From Kordia sp050633145 (lineage in GTDB: Bacteria > Bacteroidota > Bacteroidia > Flavobacteriales > Flavobacteriaceae), in NCBI RefSeq assembly GCF_050633145.1, contig NZ_JBOEFY010000040.1, positions 214,031-278,030 on the forward strand: 64,000 bases of DNA. Direction: 5' to 3'. Numbering within the stretch: the first letter of the stretch is position 1; the number at the start of each line of letters is the position of its first letter. Below the pieces are notes generated by a model that did not search any database, was not told the origin of the DNA, and saw only the letters and a list, made by a program, of their open reading frames with translations. The position numbers and the translations under genes were made by a program. This document shows, one piece after another, positions 18,601-27,577 of this stretch.

Positions 18601-20854
18601 GGTGAACAATTACGTGAAGCAACCACGAGACGCAAACTACTTAAAATCGGCACTAAAAAGTTTCGACATGAACGAAGCTAAAAATTTAGAACATATTTTA
18701 CACATTCGTAAAAAACGTTATTCAGATCAGTTTGAATTTGTAGTGAATAGTAGTTATTACCGCATCAAACCTATTTTTGAAAGTTCGAAGGAAAATCCAG
18801 ATTGGCGTGGCGATTTGTTAGCGATGGAAACTCCGAATCAATACTATTTGCAACCTGTACAGCAGAAAAAGCGTGATTCAATTTTTAAACGTGGACAACT
18901 CATTAACAGGCGTACCAAAGATTATGAACCTATTGCATTGGATAGAAAGTTGTTTGGAAGTGCGTTTGCAAAATCGAAACTCATCAAACTATATCGTGTG
19001 CCGAGCAAATGGCTCTTTACAGACGATGACGCTATTGTAGCAAAAATTAGCAACGAAAAGAAAGTAAAAGGCGTTACACTTTCAAACAGAACGCGCATTT
19101 ACAAAAAAGATAATACGACTAGCTTTTCAGATTTCATTCTGAATAATGGAGATATTTTCAAAATTGAAGATTACAGACCATTACGCGTGAGCTATAACTC
19201 CGAGAGTTACTTAGCCTTAAACTACAATTATAATGGAAAGCAGCGTTTCTTCTATCCGTTAGGAAAAGGGATGATTTGGGCATATAATTATTCAAAATTA
19301 TTAGAGAAAAATTATGAAAAAACGCCGCCAAAAGAAGCCAAAAGAGCTACGTTTGATTATCAATTGCAACAAGATTTATACGATTTAGCAATTAATAAAG
19401 AAATTCATGACGATTTCTTTTTAACGGTGATGGATGGCGAAGGACATGTGCGTGCAATGTTTGATTACAATCGTGGGAAAGAAAACTATAAAATCAACCC
19501 AAATGATTATAGAAAACTGAGTCAGATTTATGAAGAAATCTACTTTAATACACGACAAGAAGATTTAACATTAGGCACAAGAAATATTCGTAAAATGAAT
19601 GCTTCTGGAGGATTTGGATCTACCATAAAACCTATTGTATACAGCGCAGTTACTTCACAGCAGAAACTTGATTGGAATGCTATCAAACTAAACAATATGT
19701 ATAGTGATGAAATTTATTCTGCTCCAAAAAAGAAAAGTTTAAAAGGCGAACAAGTCAAGTATTTTGGGAACAAACGTTTGGTGGCACCTTGGCTGGAAGC
19801 TACTGGTGAGTTTAAAGGAGAAATAGACAACAAAACCTATATTTTAAAATCTAGAAACGCGTATAACGGAATTATGATGTTACTAGGTAGTTACTCCAAC
19901 AAAAGACTTAAAAATTATAAAAAAGAAATTTTACGACCAGATTCAGATACGATTAAAATGCGCGAACGTTTCCCGAGACTTTTAATTGGAAAAAGGCATT
20001 ATGTGCTTTCGGAAGATTTTTACGATAAGCTTCCTAGAGACTTGAATAGCACCGATTATGTATTGCGATCTGGACTAATTAATAATTTTAGTTTTGATAC
20101 GTCTCGCGAGAAGCGAAATACACGCACCGATTCTTCGTATGTGGTTTTTAATAGTGAAAATAAAATCAATACATTTTACAAAACGGAAGAGTTATTTAGC
20201 AAAGCCATTCGAAATAGTAACTTTAACTATCAATGGGTTTTTCCTGAAAAGCAAGCATTTATTAAAAACTCTACTAATATTGCTGGAGAAGATTTAAGAA
20301 ACAACATAATCAATCCTGCCAAAGGTGGAAGTCCTTTTGAGTTGACACAGTTAGGAATGCTAGAAAATGTTGTTCGCTTGTACAAACTAAATTCAAATGT
20401 AAAAGCTTCTGTACAAGAACAAAAAGATAGCACATATACAAAGGTAAATTTCGCCGTAAATGATTGGACAGATGCTGCCTATAAAGATTTTGTAAAGAAA
20501 AACATTTATGAAACAATGCACAATGTTCCTAAAAAAGGAACTGCGCAAGGTGTGTTTAAATACAAGAATACGTTTAAAGTTGAAAACACAAAAACAGAAG
20601 AAGAAGTCACGTTTTATATATATGCCAAAACAGGAACGCATAATAGCAAGAGAAATGAAGTCAATGATAAATCGTTGGTAGTCATTATTAGTGATGTCGA
20701 TTTAACCTTGCCTACTTATGAAACTGAACCTAAATTGTACACGATGCTATTGACGATTAATAGTGTAAAAAACTCAGAATATCAGGCAAAACAGCGAAAA
20801 CTCATTGACTTAATTGTAAACTCAGAATCCTTTAAATTGTATTATGATTTATGA
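15617..20854 (+). CDS. Polytopic SEDS-like membrane protein fused to a penicillin-binding transpeptidase domain
   Basis: This 1745-residue protein is predicted to cross the inner membrane many times. Two helices (about 4-21 and 28-49) and a periplasmic domain (50-420) lead into about ten helices between 424 and 883. A large loop (about 693-795) lies where SEDS glycosyltransferases have their catalytic loop between TM7 and TM8. The last SEDS-like helices contain GQDFPFLTLTGKAAI, similar in position to the PFVSYGGSS block. One more helix (about 898-916) leads to a transpeptidase domain with TFDYQLQQDLYD, SxxK as S1335-TIK, SxN as S1412-RN and KTGT at 1671-1674. The transpeptidase call rests on four ordered motifs. 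The SEDS call is remote homology by topology, and the usual loop Asp seems to be replaced (TREF for TDF). It would join glycan polymerisation and cross-linking in one chain. Confidence 0.75.
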   Translation: MLSFYLLFSIVCLLAVLLFSSSQNNGKKIMLFSLTALLIVSVWVLARYIRSSDTEFYKNVETHAIEHLGYDFSNTHELNLMNADKPANALFDEEQGKFTIKVDSTNTETPFELTYEDLGKPLLVSINDAGTNYKIANESLPVWNPQQDLDIPFSSNRKLSCSYYLNDKKEHFFIFKFNENIKNGEQVIDTIKRSKLTIGYPILDMVEASFDIELTESEIETLEETYIVRHTIYSNPSGKTAAPLHLYTGKLLEKVKNVRLNSQTLQPLPKQQKIILKDKSYFYIGIGQNKSKKLQVHYQPNRSRLNHKSPVRYPLYFNDSIATAELLISTSVDDIIKSSREYSGVINFEGRSTFNNRYHINASLKYAIEDGQTQLNAIKIDNNSGDLKLEEIQENQPFVLKTNTKAVDYIVQVKNYNNNTLTSWYWIPFFILCIAALFFYFLIHKWRKSIGFSGKSDASESKLLNALKIEYTIYWVITVFLTVRIYLLWRMYAFPPLEDITFFEFQELQNMASFTWSIIALIGFLVFRFAYFYIKTQEIPIPFTHLLEAFVDKINLKSLYVKIGILFGIWIAVFTFLFIAKVAIGFVFILASILLPLFTFIYIDSKIPEDPNDSIWTMFGKRLINFGIYVGIYLAFDAGFCLIALAIGSFYFLIKNTYFLLKQKPWRRKKYAILTGFYLFVFFCVFFAHYIIPQIPGLKNASNGRIAARGKIIYTTPGEMLLDADFNSTKARRILWASESHWFANNHLYERVKNKAGYHFPNIRTQYNSRGVSLTVQTREFVVLRYLIFEHNIWLPILLIAHFLALLLVVGYYYYPKKHADPIDYFKTLGAVSLFLILSIIMYLVCINSVIFIGQDFPFLTLTGKAAIVIPFVLIGYLIFHLNYKNIENVQQKAPANIRIPAFVLTTVLTFIIGGKVWSAVSAMDDPNMITHEATQPVERLKGFVDIMNSDFKTIQKEYKRSKRLGSLNYKHIPEILDTYLGDTEEARFKKIDTMVNNYVKQPRDANYLKSALKSFDMNEAKNLEHILHIRKKRYSDQFEFVVNSSYYRIKPIFESSKENPDWRGDLLAMETPNQYYLQPVQQKKRDSIFKRGQLINRRTKDYEPIALDRKLFGSAFAKSKLIKLYRVPSKWLFTDDDAIVAKISNEKKVKGVTLSNRTRIYKKDNTTSFSDFILNNGDIFKIEDYRPLRVSYNSESYLALNYNYNGKQRFFYPLGKGMIWAYNYSKLLEKNYEKTPPKEAKRATFDYQLQQDLYDLAINKEIHDDFFLTVMDGEGHVRAMFDYNRGKENYKINPNDYRKLSQIYEEIYFNTRQEDLTLGTRNIRKMNASGGFGSTIKPIVYSAVTSQQKLDWNAIKLNNMYSDEIYSAPKKKSLKGEQVKYFGNKRLVAPWLEATGEFKGEIDNKTYILKSRNAYNGIMMLLGSYSNKRLKNYKKEILRPDSDTIKMRERFPRLLIGKRHYVLSEDFYDKLPRDLNSTDYVLRSGLINNFSFDTSREKRNTRTDSSYVVFNSENKINTFYKTEELFSKAIRNSNFNYQWVFPEKQAFIKNSTNIAGEDLRNNIINPAKGGSPFELTQLGMLENVVRLYKLNSNVKASVQEQKDSTYTKVNFAVNDWTDAAYKDFVKKNIYETMHNVPKKGTAQGVFKYKNTFKVENTKTEEEVTFYIYAKTGTHNSKRNEVNDKSLVVIISDVDLTLPTYETEPKLYTMLLTINSVKNSEYQAKQRKLIDLIVNSESFKLYYDL

Positions 20855-20899
20855 AATGAGTCATCTATCTGACAAATTTCATAAAATAAAAAATTACTG

Positions 20900-21352
20900 A
20901 TGAAAAAGAGAACTAAAAAAATAGATCCTATATTCAAAGTACTAGGAATAGTTGTCCTTGTAGCATTTACGGTAGGCGTTTGGGTTATTTGGAGTCATAG
21001 CATTAAAAAGAGTGATATAGAACTCAATGAAGATGTTGCTTTTGAAGCAAACCGAACTATTCTGAAAATGAAAAAAGATAGTTTAGTGGTGATTCTGAAC
21101 AAATGGCAAGCTGAAAAACCGAAAAAGTTTACAAAAATAGCTACTGACGACGATTGGATTGTTTGGACTTACAATAAGCGTTATCAAGAAGGAATTATGC
21201 AAGAGATTTTTGGTGGTGAAGAAAGTTATAAAAGAGATTCTACCGTTTTTAAGAATGATGAGAAAAATTTACAATTGCGTTTCAAAGTACAAGCAGATAC
21301 AGCCTATGTATATGTGCGTTTCATAACACAATATTATTCGGTTTTGGAATGA
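20900..21352 (+). CDS. Small bitopic membrane protein at the end of the vWA-SEDS-PBP operon
   Basis: The 150-residue protein has a basic N-terminus, one membrane helix (about 13-32, FKVLGIVVLVAFTVGVWVIW) and a hydrophilic, probably periplasmic remainder of about 118 residues. I do not recognise the family. It starts 45 nt after the SEDS-PBP stop on the same strand with no terminator between them, so it is probably the last gene of the operon. Its topology resembles accessory subunits of divisome or elongasome complexes, but no sequence motif shows that role. Confidence 0.65.
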   Translation: MKKRTKKIDPIFKVLGIVVLVAFTVGVWVIWSHSIKKSDIELNEDVAFEANRTILKMKKDSLVVILNKWQAEKPKKFTKIATDDDWIVWTYNKRYQEGIMQEIFGGEESYKRDSTVFKNDEKNLQLRFKVQADTAYVYVRFITQYYSVLE

Positions 21353-21460
21353 TTTTTTGATATGGGAAATTTTGAAGATGTTCTATATTCATACTTCTTT
21401 TTTTGCTAACTTCAATTTTAAATACGAAGAGCCATATATTGACATGTTAGCATACACAAA

Positions 21461-21871
21461 ATGAGTAAAAAAATAGTTCTTAAAAATAAGTATGATAGAG
21501 GTTTTATCAAAAAGACTGTAGAAACAAATGGTGAAACAGATTATGGTTATTCACTCAAAATAATTTCAGCACTTAAAACAGCTGATGAAATAGAAGAAAT
21601 AATTGATTCTATAAAAAAAGCACAAGATAAGTCCTGGAATTCATTTGAAAAAGAAGATTCTTGTATATATGTAAGTCCAAAATCTGGAGGCTTTTTTATT
21701 ATCGAGAACGGAATAGAAATAACTGACTATGAAGTTAAAAATGTAGTAGGTACTATTCCACTTTCAAGCTTTTTAAAAGCTGCAAAAGATTGGTTACAGT
21801 TTATAAAAACACGTCCTTTTGATGGTGAGAATTATTTTTTCGGGCATTTAAAAAGAATCATAAAAAATTAA
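21461..21871 (+). CDS. Hypothetical protein, 136 aa
   Basis: The product is a soluble protein without signal peptide or membrane helix. It reads as a mixed alpha/beta domain: a basic start, a helical stretch TADEIEEIIDSIKKAQDKSW, strands around CIYVSPKSGGFFIIENGIEI, and a C-terminal helix with WLQFIKTRPFDGENYF. The size and fold pattern recall small immunity-type or SMI1-like proteins, but no diagnostic motif is present and I do not assign one. It follows the envelope operon by 108 nt and precedes a lipoprotein gene by 57 nt. Confidence 0.6.
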   Translation: MSKKIVLKNKYDRGFIKKTVETNGETDYGYSLKIISALKTADEIEEIIDSIKKAQDKSWNSFEKEDSCIYVSPKSGGFFIIENGIEITDYEVKNVVGTIPLSSFLKAAKDWLQFIKTRPFDGENYFFGHLKRIIKN

Positions 21872-21928
21872 AAATCAACTCCTTAACATTTAGATTTTTA
21901 TATATAATGTTTTGAAAAAGAAATACTT

Positions 21929-23335
21929 ATGACAAACACTTTCAAATTAATTCTAGGAATCTTAATCACTTCGTTCGTATTCACTAATTGCGCATCAGAC
22001 GAAAAAAAGAAGAGAACTATTCCTGTCAATTCTATTGCAGAAATTACCACTGTACTTTCACCTACAGTAGAAAAATTTGAAGTAAAAGTAAACGAAGAAA
22101 CCATTTTGAAAGGAAAAAAAGGAACTTCTATTTATATTCCTGCAAATACGTTTCAATTTGAAGATGGAACTACGCCAACTGCTGCTGTAACTATTGAAAT
22201 CAAAGAATGTTATAGTCTTACAGACATGATTTTTGAAGATTTGCAAACGACTTCAAAAGATCAAATCCTTGAAACAAATGGAATGATTTATTTGAATGCA
22301 GAATCGAATGGAAAAAAGCTTTCTGTTAAAGAGGGAAAAGCGGTTGTTATAGGATTTCCTAAGAAAAATGCTGACAAAGAAATGGACTTATTTTATGAAG
22401 TACAATTGAATGACAGTACTAAAACTTGGATTCCAAATTATGAATTATTTGAGTTTACTGCTGAAAGGGCAGCAAATACTACAGATGGAGAAGGAGATAG
22501 TTTTTATAACATTGAATATCCAATTGAAATGACTGACGATTTATATTATTACGGATATTCACCTTATACATGGACATCGAGATTTGATCGTATACAATTT
22601 AAGGGAACTAATAAAACCATTATTGATTATATTGAGACTCTTAAAGATATTGACAGCACAGACGCCTATTTATTTTACAAAAATAATTGGTACATTAATT
22701 TAGATTTCAATATTGATAAAAATGGCAAAATGCATAATTTCAAGCCAAGATTTTATTCTGATGAAAAATATAATGAACAAGCGATAAAAATAACAACTGA
22801 ATTGTTTAAATCGCTTCCTCTTATTGACTTAGACGAGAGTAACAGCGATTGGCGTTTTTCATTAGGTATTAGCTCTAAGCGTATGCTTAATAAAGAAAAG
22901 TTTAAACAAAAATTTAGAGAAAAATATGCCAATTACACAAATACGGCTATTGAAAAAATTGACCCAAATGCTTTAGAATATTATATGTTTTCAGCAACAG
23001 AAATGGGTTGGATAAATTGTGATCGATTTTGGGATGTTGATGCAAATGAAAAAACCGATTTTATTGTCAAAACAACGAATCCGAAAGAAACCAAAATTCG
23101 AATCATTTTTAAAGACATAAAAAGCATTATGACTGGAACGTATGAAAATGGCGTTTTGGTTTTTAAAAACATCCCGAAAGAGAAAGAGATTAAAGTGATA
23201 GGAATTAGTTATGCAAACGGAAAACCAACATTGTCAGTAGAAACGGCTACGACTGATACTGAAAATTTTGAACTCACAAATTTTAAAGAGTTTTCGCTTG
23301 ATGAGTTGGAAACTGAATTGAATAGTTTGCAATAA
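21929..23335 (+). CDS. Putative lipoprotein with N-terminal beta-sandwich domain
   Basis: The 468-residue protein begins with a lipoprotein signal; the hydrophobic stretch ends in FTNC, so Cys at about 21 would be lipidated and the protein anchored in the outer or inner membrane. A beta-rich segment follows (about 45-165, with KGTSIYIPANTFQFEDGT and VTIEIKECYSLTDM). This is a pattern seen in many Bacteroidota lipoproteins with a ZU5- or Ig-like module. The rest is unfamiliar, with DDLYYYGYSPYTWTSRFD and a C-terminal beta domain. No catalytic motif is visible. It may be a separate transcription unit. Confidence 0.7.
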   Translation: MTNTFKLILGILITSFVFTNCASDEKKKRTIPVNSIAEITTVLSPTVEKFEVKVNEETILKGKKGTSIYIPANTFQFEDGTTPTAAVTIEIKECYSLTDMIFEDLQTTSKDQILETNGMIYLNAESNGKKLSVKEGKAVVIGFPKKNADKEMDLFYEVQLNDSTKTWIPNYELFEFTAERAANTTDGEGDSFYNIEYPIEMTDDLYYYGYSPYTWTSRFDRIQFKGTNKTIIDYIETLKDIDSTDAYLFYKNNWYINLDFNIDKNGKMHNFKPRFYSDEKYNEQAIKITTELFKSLPLIDLDESNSDWRFSLGISSKRMLNKEKFKQKFREKYANYTNTAIEKIDPNALEYYMFSATEMGWINCDRFWDVDANEKTDFIVKTTNPKETKIRIIFKDIKSIMTGTYENGVLVFKNIPKEKEIKVIGISYANGKPTLSVETATTDTENFELTNFKEFSLDELETELNSLQ

Positions 23336-23589
23336 AAAACGATAATTCCACGAATTCTATCCGATCTTTAGCTAAAAAACAATCTCCGTATAACAGTATT
23401 TTGTATATTTAGGTGAAAATCTCCCCAAGATAAATTTAAAATAACTGTAACAGAAAATGATTTTTTCATTACACCAAGAAAAAATGGTTCAGCCTAAAAC
23501 CATTATTCCTTGCAAGTTACAGCGTAAAAACGAACTATTTTGCCCAGTTATTTTAAATTGAAATTAGTATTATTTATCTATAAAATTGT

Positions 23590-26532
23590 ATGAAGAAATA
23601 TTACAAATTTGTTTTTGGTGTGTTCTTTTTTTGTCTAAATGTTGCATTTGGACAAGGGGAAGGTGTCAATTGGTATTTTGGTTCCACTGCAGGCTTAGAC
23701 TTTAATACCTCGCCTCCTACTGCACTCACAGATGGCGCTTTAGAAACTAATGAAGGTGTAGCAACCATTTCAAGTGAATCTGGTCAGTTACTTTTTTATA
23801 CTGATGGAAGATCTGTTTGGGACAGAAATCATCAAATAACTCCAAATGGTACAGGTTTAACGGGCGATAGTTCTAGTACTCAATCGGCTATTATAGTTCC
23901 AAAACCAAACGATCCTAACATTTATTACATTTTTACGGTAGATAATGAAGCTGCCAATGATGGACTTCGTTATTCTGAATTTGATCTTACCTTAAACGGC
24001 GGGAATGGTGATGTAACCACTTTTAAAAATGTACCGCTTTGGACTCCAACTGCCGAGAAAATTACAGCTATTCAACATGCCAATGGTATAGATTTTTGGG
24101 TATTAAGTCACGCTTGGGGCGGCGATGGTTTTTTGATATTCGAAGTGACTTCGGCAGGTGTTAATGAAACTGCAACTGTACAAAATATCGGTTCAGATCA
24201 TAGTGGCGATAGTAGCAAAACAATTGGCTATATGAAAACTTCTTCTACGGGAGATAAACTAGCAATTGCACAATGGTCTTCGGGTAGCTTTGTAGAAATT
24301 TTTGATTTTGACGATGCTACAGGAATTATTTCCAATCCCATAAAATTAGAAAACGTTTTTTACCCTGGAGCACAAAATGGCGCGTACGGACTTGAGTTTT
24401 CTCCAAATGCCGAATTGCTTTATGTTTCAGATTTAAGCTTTGGTTCTTCCATTGAAAGTACTGTACATCAGTTTAATATTACTTTGGGGAATCAAGCAGA
24501 TATTGAAAATTCAGATGTAATTTTATATCAAGGATCTGATATTATTGGTGCGATTCAGTTAGCTGTTGACGAAAAGTTATATTTGGCAAATACAGGAAAT
24601 CCATTTCTTGACGTTATAGAATTTCCTAATGAAATTGGTACTGCCGCCACGTATTTAAATCAAGAAATTAATTTACAAGGCAGACAATCTAGGTTTGGAC
24701 TTCCCACTTTTATTCAATCGTTCTTTGTGGGGAGTATTCAGTTTGAAAATGTCTGTTTGAGCGATGAAACTAATTTTACCTTAAATACTACAGAAGAAAA
24801 TATCACTTCCATTGCTTGGGATTTTGGAGATGGTGGTACTTCTGATCTAATGAATCCTAGTCACACCTATGCAAATACTGGAACTTATGAAGTAGCTGTT
24901 ACCATTACTGTTGATGGAGAAATAAGAGTAACCACGCGAGAGATTACGATTTATACAGTGCCAACAGCCAATCCAGTTTCTGATTATCTTTTGTGTGATG
25001 ATATTTCTAATAATGAAATAGAAAATTTTGACCTTTCTACAAAAATTGGTGAAGCACTTGGCGGACAGTCTGATGTAGATTTTAATGTAGCCTTTTATGC
25101 TTCCTTAGAAAATGCAGAAAATAACGAAAATCAATTGCCGTTGTCTTTTGACAATACAACTAATAATCAGGAAATTTTTGCAAGAGTATTTAATTCAGCG
25201 CAAGCTAGTTGTCATGATATTACGAGTTTTACGCTTATCGTAAATCCTTTGCCTGTAGCAAATACAGTTGATGATTATGATATTTGTGACGATCAAAGTA
25301 ATGATGGTTTTGAAATTATTACGACAACTCAATTTGATAGTGCTGTATTATTAAATCAAGATGCCAGTGACTTTGTAATTACGTATCATTTAACGCAAGA
25401 AGATGCAGATGATGATATTAGTGCATTGCCTATTAATTTTCAAACTACAGACAATCCGCAGCAAGTTTTTGTACGAATTGAAGCCGCAGGAAATGCGACC
25501 TGTTTTGATACAACCGATTTTGAAATTACCATTACTCCTGCCATTATTGCCAATGAAGTAAATGATTTATTTGAGTGTAGTTTTTTAGACAATCCAAATA
25601 TGGCAACGTTTAATTTAGCTTCACAAAATGATGAAATTTTAGACGGTCTTACTGGAACGTATGCTATTACCTATCATCTAAGTCCGCAAAATGCAATGAT
25701 GAATGTAGATCCGATTAGTAGTACACATACAAACACTACCAATCCGCAGCAAATCTACGTACGTATAGAAGATACTACGAATGCAAGTTGTTTTGATATT
25801 ATAGACTTTTCGATTAATGTACTCGCAACACCTATTATAAACGAAAATGAAACGTTGTATTTGTGTACAGATGGAGTTGTTGTATTGTCTTCTGGCGTTC
25901 CTGCCGATTTTTATAATTGGTCTAATGGAGAAAGTACCGAAAGTATTATTGTAGATACCGCAGGAACCTATACTGTTGAAGTTGGAAATAGCTATACTGT
26001 TTTTGGCGAACAACAAAATTGCAGCAATACAAAAACGTTTACTGTCATAGAATCTGGTCCAGCTACAGGTATTGATGTTACTATTACCGATTGGACTAAT
26101 TACCAAAATACCATTGCCGTTGTTGTACAAGGTTTGGGTGATTACGAATATTCGTTAGATGGTATTAATTATACCGATTTGAATCTGTTTGAAAATTTAC
26201 TCGCAGGCGAATACACAATGTATGTGAGAGATAAAAACGATTGCGGAATTGTTACGCAGCCAGTGTATCTACTAAACTATCCGCGATTCTTCACGCCAAA
26301 TAATGATGGTTTCAATGACAATTGGCAAATTATTGCTTCCGATAGCGATCCTACACTAGAAATTTACATTTTTGATCGTTATGGAAAAAGAATTACGACT
26401 TTACATCCTTTATCTAAAGGTTGGGATGGAAATTATAATGGCAAAAAAATGCCTTCTGGCGATTATTGGTTTAAAGTAGAAAGACCAATGATAGGAACAA
26501 TTTACACAGGACATTTTACACTAAAGCGATGA
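23590..26532 (+). CDS. T9SS-exported PKD-domain protein with gliding-motility-type C-terminal domain
   Basis: The 980-residue protein has a signal peptide (about 1-21, ending AFGQ), a beta-propeller-like N-terminal half (about 25-380) and a PKD domain (about 400-465, IAWDFGDGG and SHTYANTGTYEV). Three Ig-like modules of about 98 residues follow, each ending with CHD/CFD..F and NP, then a further beta domain with LYLCTDGVVVLSSG. It ends in a CHU_C-type domain: FFTPNNDGFNDNWQI, IFDRYGKRI and WDGNYNGKKMPSGDYWF. That domain sends proteins through the type IX secretion system, with SprB-type surface attachment or release. The product is therefore an exported surface or extracellular protein, probably adhesive. 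The gene stands alone and converges on the next minus-strand gene. Confidence 0.9.
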   Translation: MKKYYKFVFGVFFFCLNVAFGQGEGVNWYFGSTAGLDFNTSPPTALTDGALETNEGVATISSESGQLLFYTDGRSVWDRNHQITPNGTGLTGDSSSTQSAIIVPKPNDPNIYYIFTVDNEAANDGLRYSEFDLTLNGGNGDVTTFKNVPLWTPTAEKITAIQHANGIDFWVLSHAWGGDGFLIFEVTSAGVNETATVQNIGSDHSGDSSKTIGYMKTSSTGDKLAIAQWSSGSFVEIFDFDDATGIISNPIKLENVFYPGAQNGAYGLEFSPNAELLYVSDLSFGSSIESTVHQFNITLGNQADIENSDVILYQGSDIIGAIQLAVDEKLYLANTGNPFLDVIEFPNEIGTAATYLNQEINLQGRQSRFGLPTFIQSFFVGSIQFENVCLSDETNFTLNTTEENITSIAWDFGDGGTSDLMNPSHTYANTGTYEVAVTITVDGEIRVTTREITIYTVPTANPVSDYLLCDDISNNEIENFDLSTKIGEALGGQSDVDFNVAFYASLENAENNENQLPLSFDNTTNNQEIFARVFNSAQASCHDITSFTLIVNPLPVANTVDDYDICDDQSNDGFEIITTTQFDSAVLLNQDASDFVITYHLTQEDADDDISALPINFQTTDNPQQVFVRIEAAGNATCFDTTDFEITITPAIIANEVNDLFECSFLDNPNMATFNLASQNDEILDGLTGTYAITYHLSPQNAMMNVDPISSTHTNTTNPQQIYVRIEDTTNASCFDIIDFSINVLATPIINENETLYLCTDGVVVLSSGVPADFYNWSNGESTESIIVDTAGTYTVEVGNSYTVFGEQQNCSNTKTFTVIESGPATGIDVTITDWTNYQNTIAVVVQGLGDYEYSLDGINYTDLNLFENLLAGEYTMYVRDKNDCGIVTQPVYLLNYPRFFTPNNDGFNDNWQIIASDSDPTLEIYIFDRYGKRITTLHPLSKGWDGNYNGKKMPSGDYWFKVERPMIGTIYTGHFTLKR

Positions 26533-26564
26533 TAATTTTCTTTTAGTTATTATTTCACGAGTAT

Positions 26565-26945
26565 TTATTCGTATTGTTGGCATTCGAATATCAAATGATT
26601 CTTAATTTCGGTTGGTTTCACAACAATAGAATTCAATTTTTGATTTGGAAATCCACCAATAAGATAATCTTCAGTTTCTAATTTGTCCATCCAATCCATA
26701 AAATCATACAGATCAACCTTTTTTATGACACATTTTTTCCATTCCTTTTTGATTAATTCTTGAGCGAATTCTAATTCTGGCCAGATAGGAATAACCGTTT
26801 CATTGTCACTCCCTAAGGTTACATAATTCCCCTTTTTATCAGCAATCAAAAAAACTTCTTCAAAATCCGCAATTTTTCTTATCAGATATCCATAACGTTC
26901 TTTCGATTCAAGATTGAATACGCTTTCTAATTGTTTAATGTGCAT
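26565..26945 (-). CDS. DUF2750-type protein
   Basis: The 126-residue soluble protein matches the general pattern of DUF2750: an N-terminal helix ending in ERYGYLIRKIADFEEVFLI, then DNETVIPIWPELEFAQELIKKEW, and a C-terminal half with DLYDFMDWMDKLE. The function of this family is unknown. I chose the MHIKQLESVF start at 26945, because an upstream in-frame extension would overlap the neighbouring VOC gene and lacks family character. It lies 58 nt downstream of the VOC gene on the same strand. Confidence 0.75.
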   Translation of the reverse strand: MHIKQLESVFNLESKERYGYLIRKIADFEEVFLIADKKGNYVTLGSDNETVIPIWPELEFAQELIKKEWKKCVIKKVDLYDFMDWMDKLETEDYLIGGFPNQKLNSIVVKPTEIKNHLIFECQQYE

Positions 26946-27003
26946 AAGATTGTTTTCTTTTAATGGTTGGTAACGCTGTTTGTGTATTGTTTTCCTATTT
27001 ATG

Positions 27004-27417
27004 CTAATTCCAAGGATTATATGAGCCAAAATTCCAAATATGTCCTTCAATATCCTTGCATGTATAGCCACGACCTCCATAACCTTGATCCTTAATGTCT
27101 AAAAGTATTTTTGCACCTTGGGCAACAGCATTCTTATAATGTTCATCAATTTCTTCAACAATTATATAAGGTGCTTGCGTATTCATTCCGTTCAAACTGT
27201 TGGGTGTTTTTATCAATTTGCCGTATTCGCCATCGTTTTCGGAACCTAACATAATCATCGAATTTTCATATGTCAGTTGTGCATGTATAATTGTATTATT
27301 TTCTCCAGGGACAACAAGGTGCTTTTTAAATCCGAATGCTGCACATAACCATTCGATGGCTGTTTTTGCATTTTTATATTGAATTGTCGGAATAATACCT
27401 GCTTTATTTGCTGTCAT
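27004..27417 (-). CDS. VOC-family (glyoxalase/bleomycin-resistance fold) protein
   Basis: The 137-residue protein starts MTANKAGIIPTIQYKNAKTA and has the paired beta-alpha-beta-beta-beta modules of the VOC superfamily. Recognisable parts are AIEWLCAAFGFKKHLV, HAQLTYENSMIMLGS and the C-terminal block GYGGRGYTCKDIEGHIWNFGSY. The last block is typical of the PhnB-like subgroup. Members bind a metal or small ligands; the substrate cannot be told from sequence. The start at 27417 was preferred over a longer in-frame extension, whose hydrophobic leader is not a VOC feature. Confidence 0.85.
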   Translation of the reverse strand: MTANKAGIIPTIQYKNAKTAIEWLCAAFGFKKHLVVPGENNTIIHAQLTYENSMIMLGSENDGEYGKLIKTPNSLNGMNTQAPYIIVEEIDEHYKNAVAQGAKILLDIKDQGYGGRGYTCKDIEGHIWNFGSYNPWN

Positions 27418-27577
27418 AATTCTGTGGATTGATTGTTCTAAAGTTACTAAAAGAATTTCATACAAAATCAAATTAAAAAGTATGATATTTTCACACATAC
27501 AAAAAATACGCAATTCTTCGTATTGTTATTTATTCTGAAAAATTCAATTTTTGAAACGTAATTTAGTCACCTCTACT

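Noticed and set aside
25678..26130. 150-codon minus-strand open frame
   Set aside because: It is antisense to the T9SS-exported PKD protein, which has clear domains throughout this stretch.
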